Numbered from the stretch's first letter, positions 1 through 6,660 are shown. The stretch is 11,950 nucleotides of DNA from CAZVPF01 sp964628195 (GCA_964628195.1 CAZVPF010000067.1:1-11950), one strand, 5' to 3'. Program-made: numbers and translations. Notes: generated from the letters alone by a model not told the origin.

Positions 1-93
1 AAAGAAGCGGTATATTACATTGAACCCAAAAAGACAAAAGTTAAAGACTTTTTTCTTTTATTTGAGGCAGCATATAAGAAGTTGACTGGCTAA
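1..93 (+). CDS. possible 3' end of an upstream gene (partial)
   Basis: Frame 1 is open from the window edge to a TAA at 91-93 and gives about 30 residues, lysine- and aromatic-rich, ending in AAYKKLTG. The composition looks protein-like, with alternating charged and hydrophobic residues, but the family is not recognisable. Frame 2 is also open over most of the same stretch (to a TGA at 83-85), so the reading frame is not secure. Downstream lies an A-tract/T-tract stretch (105-140) with no GC-rich terminator hairpin, and then the trp promoter. If real, the gene runs in the same direction as the trp operon but is probably a separate transcription unit. Confidence 0.35.
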   Translation, partial: KEAVYYIEPKKTKVKDFFLLFEAAYKKLTG

Positions 94-124
94 TTTAGTT
101 ACTCTTAAAAAACAAAAAAACACA

Positions 125-171
125 TTTTTTCTTTTTTTTTATTTGACATCAATGTCTAAATTTGCTTAAAT
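125..171 (+). promoter_or_regulatory. candidate trp operon promoter with upstream T-tract
   Basis: A consensus -35 TTGACA lies at 143-148. Seventeen bases later is a weak -10, TTAAAT at 166-171 (or TAAATT at 167-172), each matching TATAAT at four of six positions. A nearly pure T-tract at 125-140 directly upstream resembles an UP element. A 12-bp dyad, GACAT-ca-ATGTC (145-156), sits inside the promoter core. The predicted start is about 177-179, on or beside the trpL start codon. A second TTGACA at 195-200 has no usable -10 at the right distance. The call rests on sequence match only. Confidence 0.5.
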
Positions 172-172
172 T

Positions 173-190
173 GTTTCTATGCATAGAAAC
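173..190. promoter_or_regulatory. 18-bp perfect palindrome at the predicted trp transcription start
   Basis: GTTTCTATGCATAGAAAC is its own reverse complement across all 18 bases. It begins just past the predicted -10 and covers both the predicted transcript start and the trpL ATG (179-181). If transcription starts near 179, only half the palindrome is in the RNA, so a hairpin role is unlikely and a DNA operator for a dimeric repressor is the natural reading. It does not resemble the enterobacterial TrpR operator (CTAG-containing core). No regulator gene is adjacent. The operator role is inferred. Confidence 0.45.
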
Positions 191-235
191 TACGTTGACA
201 ATTTGAATAACTGGTGGTGGCGGCCTATTGAATAG
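179..235 (+). CDS. trpL: trp operon leader peptide with three tandem Trp codons
   Basis: ATG at 179 opens an 18-codon ORF, MHRNYVDNLNNWWWRPIE, ending in TAG at 233-235. Codons 12-14 (212-220) are three consecutive TGG, followed by Arg-Pro. It lies about 200 bp before trpE, with an intrinsic terminator starting 53 bases after its stop codon. This matches the known trp leader-peptide design: ribosomes starved of charged tRNA-Trp stall on the TGG run and change folding of the downstream RNA. No Shine-Dalgarno sequence precedes the ATG, but the predicted promoter puts the transcript start at or next to it, suggesting a leaderless message as described for rhizobial trpL. Three tandem Trp codons in so short a frame before trpE are very unlikely by chance. 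Confidence 0.86.
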   Translation: MHRNYVDNLNNWWWRPIE

Positions 236-297
236 CGGACCGGCGCGGTAGTTTTTGTGCGTTTACAATCAGTTACCGATAATATCGCAGCCTGTTC
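230..297 (+). promoter_or_regulatory. candidate antiterminator pairing of the trp attenuator
   Basis: The last trpL codon and stop (GAATAG, 230-235) can pair with CTGTTC (292-297), six pairs including one U-G. C236-G290 can add a pair past a bulged C291. This would consume the 5' arm of the terminator hairpin, so the two structures are mutually exclusive. A nested hairpin 246-253/271-278 (eight pairs, two G-U) would lie inside the loop. The logic fits: a ribosome at the stop codon hides 230-235 and lets the terminator form, while one stalled at 212-220 leaves most of it free. The Trp-codon segment 216-221 can also pair with 272-277. Paired by eye; other folds are possible. Confidence 0.38.
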
Positions 298-316
298 CCT
301 CGAACAGGCTTTTTTT
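289..316 (+). terminator. trp attenuator: intrinsic terminator before trpE
   Basis: AGCCTGTTC (289-297) and GAACAGGCT (302-310) form a perfect 9-bp stem with a 4-base loop (CCTC), followed by an unbroken T-run (310-316). It lies after trpL and 126 bases before the trpE ATG, between the predicted promoter and the first structural gene. A constitutive terminator here would silence the operon, so it is read as the conditional terminator of an attenuator. Terminated transcripts would be about 138 nt. In Sinorhizobium the equivalent attenuated RNA and peptide are reported to act in trans; whether that happens here is unknown. Confidence 0.9.
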
Positions 317-343
317 ATGGCAGGTTGGTTTCTTCAGCCGGGC

Positions 344-371
344 CGGGTAAAATGGAAACATATTTTACCTG
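344..371 (+). other. hairpin between the attenuator and trpE
   Basis: GGTAAAAT (346-353) and ATTTTACC (362-369) are perfect 8-bp inverted arms. Further pairs C344-G371, G345-U370 and G354-U361 extend the stem to eleven around a loop of about six bases. No T-run follows, so it is not a terminator. It lies only in read-through transcripts and ends about 60 bases before the trpE Shine-Dalgarno. Possible roles are mRNA stability, RNase processing or spacing. Nothing else recognisable lies between 317 and 436 apart from the trpE ribosome-binding site. Confidence 0.35.
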
Positions 372-442
372 TCCCGCGTAAGCGCCGCCGGCAAAAGTGA
401 CTGTTAAATACTGACAATATAAAGGTTTATGAGGCTTTGAAA

Positions 443-2050
443 ATGGACCAACTAAAGGAAAAGCTTAAAACGGCCCAGGCAGGGACGATCATCCCGCTGG
501 TCGAGGAGATCGAAATCGGCTCGCCTCTGGGCTATTTCGCGAAGCTCTCGGACTACGGCCGAAAACGCAACTGCTGCCTGCTCGAATCGCGGGACCACCT
601 CGCGGAGGACCCGACCGGCGAGCTCACTTTCGGCACCGCCGACCCCGCCCTCTACCTCACGGGCAAGGCAAATACGTTCACAATAAAGGCTCTCTCAGCC
701 GTCGGCGAGCGGATGGTGCGATATTTCGCGAACAGGCCCGAGCTTTTCGCCTTCTGCGAGTCGATAAACTTCAGCGAAAACGAAATATCCGGAACACTGG
801 CCGTAACCTCCGGGATTATGGACGAACAGGCCAGGCTAAAGAGCGTCAACCAGATGGACGTCATCCGCGCCGTCGCCTTCTCCTTCAAGCTGGCAAGTCG
901 CCCCTTCCGCGTAACCTGCGGGCTTATCGGCGCGCTTAGCTACGACTTTATCGACCAGTTCGAGCAGCTGCCCCCAAACGAAAGCGACATCCTCGAAAAC
1001 CCGGACTACGAGCTTTACTTCGCCGACAACATGTTCCTCATGGACCACAAGAAAGGCAAGGGCTACGCGATAGTAAACGTCATCGTCACCGGCGACGACA
1101 CCGACGAAACATACCAGCAGGCCCGCGCATGCTTTAAGCGGTATAAAGACGCCCTCTCTGCCCCCCCCGCCGGCCCAGGCCCACGCGCATCAGGCTCCCG
1201 CAGCACCAACACCGACACCAACCAGGTGGAGTATCAGCAGATGGTGCAGCTCGCAAAGGAGCACATCCTCGAGGGCGACATCTTCCAGGTCGTCCTCAGC
1301 AGAACCATAACCGAACCCTGCAGGGACGAGCCGCTTGACGTTTACGACCGCCTGAGAAAGCTCAACCCCTCCCCGTACATGTTCTATGTAAACTCACCGC
1401 TGACCGTGCTTATGGGCGCAAGCCCCGAGCTTAACCTGCGGGTAAGCAACACCGCCGACGGCAAACGGCACGTGGAGATCCGCCCCATCGCCGGCACAAA
1501 ACCCCGAGGCAGGGTAAACGGTGAAATCGACCCGGACATGGACGTGCGATACGAAGCGGAGCTGAAGCTGGACCGCAAGGAACTCGCCGAACACATGATG
1601 CTCGTCGACCTGGCGAGAAACGATATCGCGCGGGTCGCGGCCCCGGGTTCAAGGCTCGTAACGGAAATGCTCACGGTGGAAAAATACGAATCCGTTATGC
1701 ACCTGGTAAGCAATGTCAAAGGCCGGCTCCGGGACGACCTCGACGCACTCAGCGCCTACCTTGCGACGATGAACATGGGCACGCTCACCGGCGCCCCGAA
1801 GATCGAGGCGATGAAGATAATCCGCCGGCTGGAAAAAAACAAGCGCGGCTACTACGGCGGAGCGGTCATGTACCTTACCGTTGACGGACAGTTCGACAGT
1901 TGTATAACTATACGAAGTTTGCAGGTCAAAGACAAAACCGCCTATGTCCGGGCAGGTGCCGGCATCGTCTACGACAGCGTGCCCAAAACGGAATTCGAGG
2001 AAACAAACCACAAGGCACAGTCCTGCCTGCGGGCGATAAGGAACACTTAA
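443..2050 (+). CDS. trpE: anthranilate synthase component I
   Basis: Makes anthranilate from chorismate using ammonia delivered by TrpG; the committed, feedback-controlled step of tryptophan synthesis in the cytoplasm. The 535-residue product has the family's usual length. LLES at residues 46-49 matches the tryptophan-binding feedback site. The chorismate-binding domain shows QVVLSR (282-287), NPSPYM (308-313), PIAGTKPRG (348-356), LARND (390-394), GTLTGAPK (446-453) and GAGIVYDS (506-513). Alanine in PIAGT, where PabB-type enzymes usually have lysine, favours TrpE over aminodeoxychorismate synthase. ATG 443 is preferred to an in-frame TTG at 437 because GAGG (431-434) is eight bases from the ATG but only two from the TTG. 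A Pro/Gly-rich linker (about 239-250) between the two domains is encoded partly by a run of eight C (1161-1168). First gene of the operon; trpG follows after 20 bases. Confidence 0.97.
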   Translation: MDQLKEKLKTAQAGTIIPLVEEIEIGSPLGYFAKLSDYGRKRNCCLLESRDHLAEDPTGELTFGTADPALYLTGKANTFTIKALSAVGERMVRYFANRPELFAFCESINFSENEISGTLAVTSGIMDEQARLKSVNQMDVIRAVAFSFKLASRPFRVTCGLIGALSYDFIDQFEQLPPNESDILENPDYELYFADNMFLMDHKKGKGYAIVNVIVTGDDTDETYQQARACFKRYKDALSAPPAGPGPRASGSRSTNTDTNQVEYQQMVQLAKEHILEGDIFQVVLSRTITEPCRDEPLDVYDRLRKLNPSPYMFYVNSPLTVLMGASPELNLRVSNTADGKRHVEIRPIAGTKPRGRVNGEIDPDMDVRYEAELKLDRKELAEHMMLVDLARNDIARVAAPGSRLVTEMLTVEKYESVMHLVSNVKGRLRDDLDALSAYLATMNMGTLTGAPKIEAMKIIRRLEKNKRGYYGGAVMYLTVDGQFDSCITIRSLQVKDKTAYVRAGAGIVYDSVPKTEFEETNHKAQSCLRAIRNT

Positions 2051-2070
2051 CCGAAACCCAGGGGAATATT

Positions 2071-2688
2071 ATGAACACTGACAATGTAAAAGTTTTGTTC
2101 GTGGATAATTTCGATTCGTTCACATATAACCTCGTCGACGAGTTCGCCAAGCGTGCCTGCCCCACGCTGGTTTACCGAAGCGACACGCCCATCGAAAAGC
2201 TCGTCGAGGTCGCCGCCCGGTTCGCCCCGGATTTGCTTGTAATATCCCCCGGGCCCGGCAACCCGGACAAGGCCGGCGTGTCGATGGACGCGATTGCGCA
2301 TTTTAAGGATAAGCTGCCCCTCTTCGGCGTCTGCCTGGGCCACCAGTGCATAATACAGCATTTTGGCGGGCGGATAACAAAAGCCCCAGCGGTAATGCAC
2401 GGCAAGCCCTCGCGGATAACACATTGCGGGCAAGGCCTGTTCGACGGGCTGGAAAACCCCCTCCACGCCGGACGATACCACAGCCTGTGCGGCTGCGAGC
2501 TGCCGGTGTGCCTTGAGGAAACCGCCAGCTTCGAGGGCATAATTATGGGAATCCGGCACAGATCGCTTTGCGTCCATGGGGTGCAGTTCCACCCGGAAAG
2601 CGTACTAACACCGACCGGCGGCAAAGTGATAGAGAACATGCTCAAAATCGCCGCCGAACATGCAGCGGGCCGACAAGTTAATTCTTAA
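2071..2688 (+). CDS. trpG: anthranilate synthase component II (glutamine amidotransferase)
   Basis: Hydrolyses glutamine and channels ammonia to TrpE. The 205-residue protein is a stand-alone class I (triad) glutamine amidotransferase: VDNFDSFTYN near the N terminus (11-20), oxyanion-strand motif SPGPGNP (59-65), nucleophile Cys88 in GVCLGHQ, and His174 and Glu176 in FHPES. MHGKPS (109-114) matches the TrpG/PabA signature. The frame stays open upstream inside trpE, but ATG 2071 is the start because AGGGGA (2060-2065) precedes it at good spacing and VLFVDNFDSFTYN is where the family begins. It could also serve a PabB in folate synthesis, as some TrpG proteins do; no pabB lies here. Confidence 0.96.
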   Translation: MNTDNVKVLFVDNFDSFTYNLVDEFAKRACPTLVYRSDTPIEKLVEVAARFAPDLLVISPGPGNPDKAGVSMDAIAHFKDKLPLFGVCLGHQCIIQHFGGRITKAPAVMHGKPSRITHCGQGLFDGLENPLHAGRYHSLCGCELPVCLEETASFEGIIMGIRHRSLCVHGVQFHPESVLTPTGGKVIENMLKIAAEHAAGRQVNS

Positions 2689-2723
2689 CAAGGGTAACGT
2701 AACGTATAAAAAGGAGACAAGTT

Positions 2724-3749
2724 ATGGCCAAGATTACCGAATACCTTGAAATACTGCTCGAGGGAAAGGACCTGACGTTCGAGCAGGCCCACAAGCTTCT
2801 CGACATAGTGTTCGACGGTGACGTAGCGGATGTGCAGATCGCCGCGTTTCTGGCCGCAATGCGGGCAAAGAAAGCATCGAGTGAGGAAATCGCAGGCCTT
2901 GCAAGTTCACTTCGCGCACACGCCGTGCGGGTAAACCCCGGCGTTGAAAACCTTATCGATACCTGCGGCACCGGCGGGGCTGCATTGAAAACGTTCAATA
3001 TCTCCACAGCCGCCGCGCTGGTCGCAGCCGGGGCCGGGGCAAAAGTCGCAAAGCACGGCAACCGCGGCATAACAAGCAAGTGCGGCTCGGCGGACGTCCT
3101 TTTGGAACTCGGCGTCAATATCGCCCCGGGCACCGAACTTGTAGAAAAGAGCATACGCGAGGCAGGAATCGGTTTTATGTTCGCCCCGAAATTTCACCCT
3201 GCCATGAAGCATGTCCAGCCGGTCCGTCAGAGCCTTGACTTCCGAACGGCATTTAACATTCTCGGCCCGCTTGCAAACCCTGCATTTGCTTCTGCCCAGG
3301 TAATGGGCGTTCCCCAGGAAGGTCTGATGGAGCGAATCGCCGAGACGCTGAATATGCTGGGTGTCAAAAAGGCTATGGTGGTACACAGCGAGGGGCTCGA
3401 CGAGATAAGCATAATGGGCCCGACGAAAATACTGCATCTTGACAACGGAAGAATCCGTTCCGACCAGGTGCACCCGGAAGACTTCGATATCCCGATTGCA
3501 GCTTATAAGCAGCTTCAGGGAGGCGACGCGGCGACAAACGCGAAGATAGTCACCGAAATACTGCTCGGACAGGAAATCAACGCAAAGCGGAATATTGTTT
3601 TACTTAACGCCGCCGCGGCTATAATGGTAGCAGGCCTGGCCGGCAATCTCGCTGAGGGCGTCGCAAAGGCCGCAGAGTCGATCGATTCCGGGGCGGCATA
3701 TAAGTGCCTCCGCAGGATGATCGAGATAACCAACTCCGGTTTGAGCTAA
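2724..3749 (+). CDS. trpD: anthranilate phosphoribosyltransferase
   Basis: Transfers the phosphoribosyl group of PRPP to anthranilate, giving N-(5-phosphoribosyl)anthranilate. The 341 residues match the usual length. A helical N-terminal domain (1-70) is followed by the PRPP-binding signature DTCGTGG (79-85), TFNIST (90-95), KHGNRG (110-115), GSADVLLELG (121-130), FAPKFHPAMKHVQPVR (153-168) and RTAFNILGPLANP (174-186). HSEGLDEIS (221-229) is also typical. It is not fused to TrpG or TrpC. ATG 2724 follows AAGGAG (2711-2716) at seven bases. The 35-base gap from trpG is the largest inside the operon. TrpC would normally follow, but trpF does. Confidence 0.97.
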   Translation: MAKITEYLEILLEGKDLTFEQAHKLLDIVFDGDVADVQIAAFLAAMRAKKASSEEIAGLASSLRAHAVRVNPGVENLIDTCGTGGAALKTFNISTAAALVAAGAGAKVAKHGNRGITSKCGSADVLLELGVNIAPGTELVEKSIREAGIGFMFAPKFHPAMKHVQPVRQSLDFRTAFNILGPLANPAFASAQVMGVPQEGLMERIAETLNMLGVKKAMVVHSEGLDEISIMGPTKILHLDNGRIRSDQVHPEDFDIPIAAYKQLQGGDAATNAKIVTEILLGQEINAKRNIVLLNAAAAIMVAGLAGNLAEGVAKAAESIDSGAAYKCLRRMIEITNSGLS

Positions 3750-3758
3750 GGAGCGATT

Positions 3759-4373
3759 GTGTCTGTACGTATAAAAATTTGCGGTATTACAAATTACGAC
3801 GACGCGATGATGTGCATTGACCATGGCGCAGATATCATCGGGCTTAACTTTTACCCGAAAAGCCCGAGGTATCTCGAGCCGAAAAAGGGCCTTGAGCTTT
3901 GCGAAAAGCTGCCTACTTTTGTCGATATCGCTGGCGTGTTAGTCAATCCCGACATGGAGCTTGTCCGCGACCTGACCGAAGACGGGCTTGTCAACTGGGT
4001 GCAGCTTCACGGCGACGAGACCCCCGAGTTCTGCGACAGTATCAACTGGCAGAACGTTCGGGTGATGAAAGCCCTGAGGATAAAACAGGCCCGGGATACT
4101 GAAAAGGCAAACGATTACTTCACCGACGCGGTTTTGCTCGACGCTTTTCACCCTGACGTTTACGGAGGCTCGGGCACAAGCTTCGACTGGTCGCTTCTGC
4201 AGGATATGACCCAGAGGGTCTTCCTCGCCGGAGGCATTAACCCCGACAACGCAGTCGAAGCGGTGCGAACAGGCGTTTATGGAATCGACCTTTGCAGCGG
4301 CCTTGAGTCCGAGCCGGGCAAAAAGGACCCGGAAAAAGTAAAAAAATTATTCAGTAATATTCAGCATTTATGA
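3759..4373 (+). CDS. trpF: phosphoribosylanthranilate isomerase
   Basis: Amadori isomerase converting phosphoribosylanthranilate to CdRP, the substrate of the missing TrpC. The 204-residue single-domain TIM barrel starts with RIKICGIT, whose Cys8 is the expected catalytic base. LLDAF (126-130) supplies Asp128, the expected general acid. GGSGTSFDW (136-144) and LAGGINPDN (156-164) are phosphate-site loops. GIDLCSGLES (175-184) corresponds to the more usual VDVSSGVE. The start is GTG, chosen because AAGGAG (3748-3753) lies five bases upstream and overlaps the trpD stop codon, indicating tight translational coupling; the intergenic gap is nine bases. No TrpC domain is fused to it. Confidence 0.96.
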   Translation: MSVRIKICGITNYDDAMMCIDHGADIIGLNFYPKSPRYLEPKKGLELCEKLPTFVDIAGVLVNPDMELVRDLTEDGLVNWVQLHGDETPEFCDSINWQNVRVMKALRIKQARDTEKANDYFTDAVLLDAFHPDVYGGSGTSFDWSLLQDMTQRVFLAGGINPDNAVEAVRTGVYGIDLCSGLESEPGKKDPEKVKKLFSNIQHL

Positions 4374-4380
4374 GGTTGCT

Positions 4381-5556
4381 ATGTTAGAGAAAGGCAGATT
4401 CGGCCAGTTCGGCGGCTATTATGTGCCCGAGGTGCTTATGCCAGCTCTGGAAGAGACCGAGCAGGCATTTTACAGGTACCGCGACGACCCAAGCTTCAAC
4501 GCCGAGCTTGACAGTTTATACAAAACCTGGGTGGGCAGACCGACCCCTGTTTACTTCGCCTCACGCTTCAGCGAAGAAGTAGGGTTTATGGTCTATATCA
4601 AACGCGAGGACCTGCTCCACGGCGGCGCACACAAAACAAACAACACCGCAGGCCAGGGATTGCTCGCAAAATATATGGGCAAGAAAAAGCTCATCGCCGA
4701 GACCGGCGCCGGACAGCACGGCCTGGCGACCGCTATGACGGGCGCGCTTTTCGGTATGGATACGAAAATATTCATGGGCGCCGTCGACGTCGAAAGACAG
4801 AACGTAAACGTGCACAAAATGAAACTCTGCGGCGCGGAGGTTGTCCCCATCGAAGCTGGAACCAGCACCCTCAAGGACGCGATAAACGAGGCTATGCGTT
4901 ACTGGACCGCCAATGTCGAAGACACATTTTACCTCTTCGGTACGGTTTGCGGCCCCCACCCATTCCCGACGATAGTAAGGCATTTTCAGTCCCCTATAGG
5001 CACCGAAGCCCGGGCGCAGTGTCTTGAGAGCATAGGACGGCTGCCGGATATTGTAACCGCATGTGTCGGAGGCGGAAGTAACGCAATGGGCATATTTTCC
5101 GGTTTTGTTGACGACACTAAAGTGCGCTTGGTAGGCGTGGAGCCTGCCGGTGAGGGTATAGAGACCGGCAAACACGCCGCGACTCTCGTAGCCGGTAAAA
5201 TGGGGATATTTCACGGCGCAAGAAGCTACCTGCTGCAGGACGGCGAGGGACAGGTCTTCGAGACCGAGTCGGTCTCAGCCGGGCTTGATTACCCCGCGGT
5301 AGGCCCCGAACACTGCATGCTCAAAGACGCGGGAAGAGCCCAATACGTTGGCGTAGAAGACGAGCTGGTACTGGACACCTTCGATTTGTTCACAAAAACC
5401 GAGGGAATAATTCCCGCCCTTGAGAGCACACACGCCCTCGCATGGCTGGTTTCCATGAAAGGCAAACTGCCCGAAGATACGGTGGTGCTTGTCAACCTCT
5501 CCGGAAGAGGGGACAAAGACGTTGGGATTGTAGAAAAACACAGACCGATGAAGTGA
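4381..5556 (+). CDS. trpB: tryptophan synthase beta subunit
   Basis: PLP enzyme that condenses indole with serine to give tryptophan, in an alpha2-beta2 complex with TrpA. The 391 residues and N-terminal FGQFGGYYVPE mark the standard TrpB1 class rather than stand-alone TrpB2. The PLP lysine is Lys85 in HGGAHKTNN (80-88). ETGAGQHG (107-114) carries the catalytic glutamate (Glu107). GGGSNAMG (230-237) binds the cofactor phosphate, and LSGRGDKD (373-380) is near the C terminus. The start follows GAGG (4372-4375), which overlaps the trpF stop; the gap is seven bases. All key residues are present. Confidence 0.97.
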   Translation: MLEKGRFGQFGGYYVPEVLMPALEETEQAFYRYRDDPSFNAELDSLYKTWVGRPTPVYFASRFSEEVGFMVYIKREDLLHGGAHKTNNTAGQGLLAKYMGKKKLIAETGAGQHGLATAMTGALFGMDTKIFMGAVDVERQNVNVHKMKLCGAEVVPIEAGTSTLKDAINEAMRYWTANVEDTFYLFGTVCGPHPFPTIVRHFQSPIGTEARAQCLESIGRLPDIVTACVGGGSNAMGIFSGFVDDTKVRLVGVEPAGEGIETGKHAATLVAGKMGIFHGARSYLLQDGEGQVFETESVSAGLDYPAVGPEHCMLKDAGRAQYVGVEDELVLDTFDLFTKTEGIIPALESTHALAWLVSMKGKLPEDTVVLVNLSGRGDKDVGIVEKHRPMK

Positions 5557-5565
5557 GGATTATCG

Positions 5566-6360
5566 ATGGCGACATATAAGAAAACTTTCGCAAAACTTGA
5601 CAGGACCGCGCTTATACCGTTTTTTGTGATAGGCGACCCCGATTATAACACGAGCCTTGAGCTTGTTAAAACCGCACTCGATGCCGGGGCCGACATTTTA
5701 GAACTCGGCCTTGCCTTCTCGGACCCCATTGCAGACGGACCGACGATCCAGAAAGCAGACATCCGCGCACGCCAGGCCGGTATCACCGTAAAACGTGCGC
5801 TGGAGTTTATAAAGCAAGTAACAGATCATAAGGATGTTCCGGTGGGACTTCTGGTTTATTACAACCTTGTGTACCAGTACGGCGTTGATAAGTTCTGCGA
5901 GGACTTCAAGACAGCCGGCGGCACATCGATACTGATCGCCGACCTGAGCATCGACGACGCCGACGAAATCGCCGCACCCGCTGAAAATGCCGGTCTTGAA
6001 ACCGTCTTCATGGCAACTCCCGTCACCTCCGACGCCCGAATGAAAGCGGTTATCGAAAAAACAACGGGCTTTATTTACACAGTTTCGGTGCTGGGCGTTA
6101 CAGGCGAAAGGAGCAGTTTATCGGACGCAGTCAAGCCACTCGTCACCCGCCTAAAGAATATGACGGACCTGCCGGTTTGTGTGGGATTCGGTATAAGCAG
6201 CCCGCAGCTTGCCCGCCAGGTAGCCCAGGCAGGCGCCGACGGCGTGATAATCGGCTCGCGAATAGTAAAAATAATAGAGAGCAACCTTGACGATAAGGAT
6301 AAGATGCTCAAAGAGGTGCGCAGTTTCGTCGGCGATGTTGTCAAAGTTCTGGGCGAATAA
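5566..6360 (+). CDS. trpA: tryptophan synthase alpha subunit
   Basis: Cleaves indole-3-glycerol phosphate to indole and glyceraldehyde-3-phosphate and passes indole to TrpB. The 264-residue TIM barrel has IPFFVIGDPD (17-26), ILELGLAFSDPIADGPTIQ (44-62) with catalytic Glu46 and Asp57, and SVLGVTGER (174-182). GFGISSP (207-213) and DGVIIGSRIV (225-234) form the phosphate site. One change stands out: the usual GVPFSDP or GIPFSDP reads GLAFSDP, with Ala50 replacing a normally conserved proline beside the active site. ATG 5566 follows GAGG (5555-5558), overlapping the trpB stop; the gap is nine bases. Last gene of the operon. Confidence 0.96.
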   Translation: MATYKKTFAKLDRTALIPFFVIGDPDYNTSLELVKTALDAGADILELGLAFSDPIADGPTIQKADIRARQAGITVKRALEFIKQVTDHKDVPVGLLVYYNLVYQYGVDKFCEDFKTAGGTSILIADLSIDDADEIAAPAENAGLETVFMATPVTSDARMKAVIEKTTGFIYTVSVLGVTGERSSLSDAVKPLVTRLKNMTDLPVCVGFGISSPQLARQVAQAGADGVIIGSRIVKIIESNLDDKDKMLKEVRSFVGDVVKVLGE

Positions 6361-6377
6361 AGCCCAGCCCGGCTTTT
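6349..6377 (+). terminator. weak overlapping hairpins at the trpA stop codon
   Basis: Two mutually exclusive short hairpins overlap the trpA TAA (6358-6360). CTGGGC/GCCCAG (6349-6354/6362-6367) has a 7-base loop. AAAGCC/GGCTTT (6359-6364/6371-6376) has a 6-base loop and runs into four Ts. Either could weakly end or stabilise the trp message. The T-run is short, so some read-through to the stronger terminator at 6789-6825 is plausible. Confidence 0.35.
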
Positions 6378-6540
6378 CAAATAAACGTATCGGCAGCAAA
6401 TGTAAATAGCAAAAAAAACAAATATTCAGCCTGTTTAATAGCCCCATAGGTGTATTTGACCATAAAAAAACAGATCAAATCACGGGTTTATTCAGATGAG
6501 ACTTTACATTTAATTTCCATTTCTGAGCATATATTTATTG

Positions 6541-6554
6541 TGACAATTGTGTCA
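6541..6554. promoter_or_regulatory. 14-bp dyad in the trpA downstream spacer
   Basis: TGACA-attg-TGTCA is a perfect inverted repeat with a 4-base centre. It lies about 115 bp upstream of the TATAAT at 6655 and is the size of a dimeric regulator site. No regulator can be named, and arms of five bases can arise by chance in 12 kb. Otherwise 6378-6618 is AT-rich and holds nothing recognisable. Confidence 0.2.
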
Positions 6555-6618
6555 TATTATTGTGAAACCCCACTGGTAAATTAAAAACGGATATTTTTCT
6601 CAATTTTTAAATTTTTTC

Positions 6619-6660
6619 TTTACTTGTCGCTAATAATATGCTAATATTGTTTATTATAAT
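6619..6660 (+). promoter_or_regulatory. candidate promoter for the small RNA
   Basis: A perfect -10 hexamer TATAAT (6655-6660) lies in a very AT-rich stretch. It has no good -35 at standard spacing. An alternative overlapping promoter is TTTACT (6619-6624) with TAATAT (6642-6647) at 17 bases, four of six matches each. Starts at about 6654 or 6667 would both precede the structured segment ending at 6825. Evidence is sequence match only. Confidence 0.35.

Noticed and set aside
105..140. A-run followed by T-run as an intrinsic terminator for the upstream gene
   Set aside because: The arms do not pair cleanly (the interrupting Cs do not match) and there is no GC-rich stem. It is better read as AT-rich DNA before the -35.
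195..235. TTGACA at 195-200 as the trp promoter
   Set aside because: The bases where a -10 would lie (about 217-224) are GC-rich (GGTGGCGG) and show no similarity to TATAAT.
317..400. 27-codon ORF (MAGWFLQPG...) with two Trp codons after the attenuator, as a second leader peptide
   Set aside because: Its start abuts the terminator T-run and it has no convincing ribosome-binding site. The Trp codons are scattered and no second terminator follows.
200..436. A T-box or TRAP-type control element for the trp operon
   Set aside because: No T-box consensus and no series of spaced GAG/UAG triplets is visible; the Trp-codon leader ORF explains the terminator better.
3899..4102. 67-codon open frame within trpF
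   Set aside because: Overlapping frame of a well-supported gene, Arg-rich as expected for an off-frame reading of GC-rich DNA, with no start signal.
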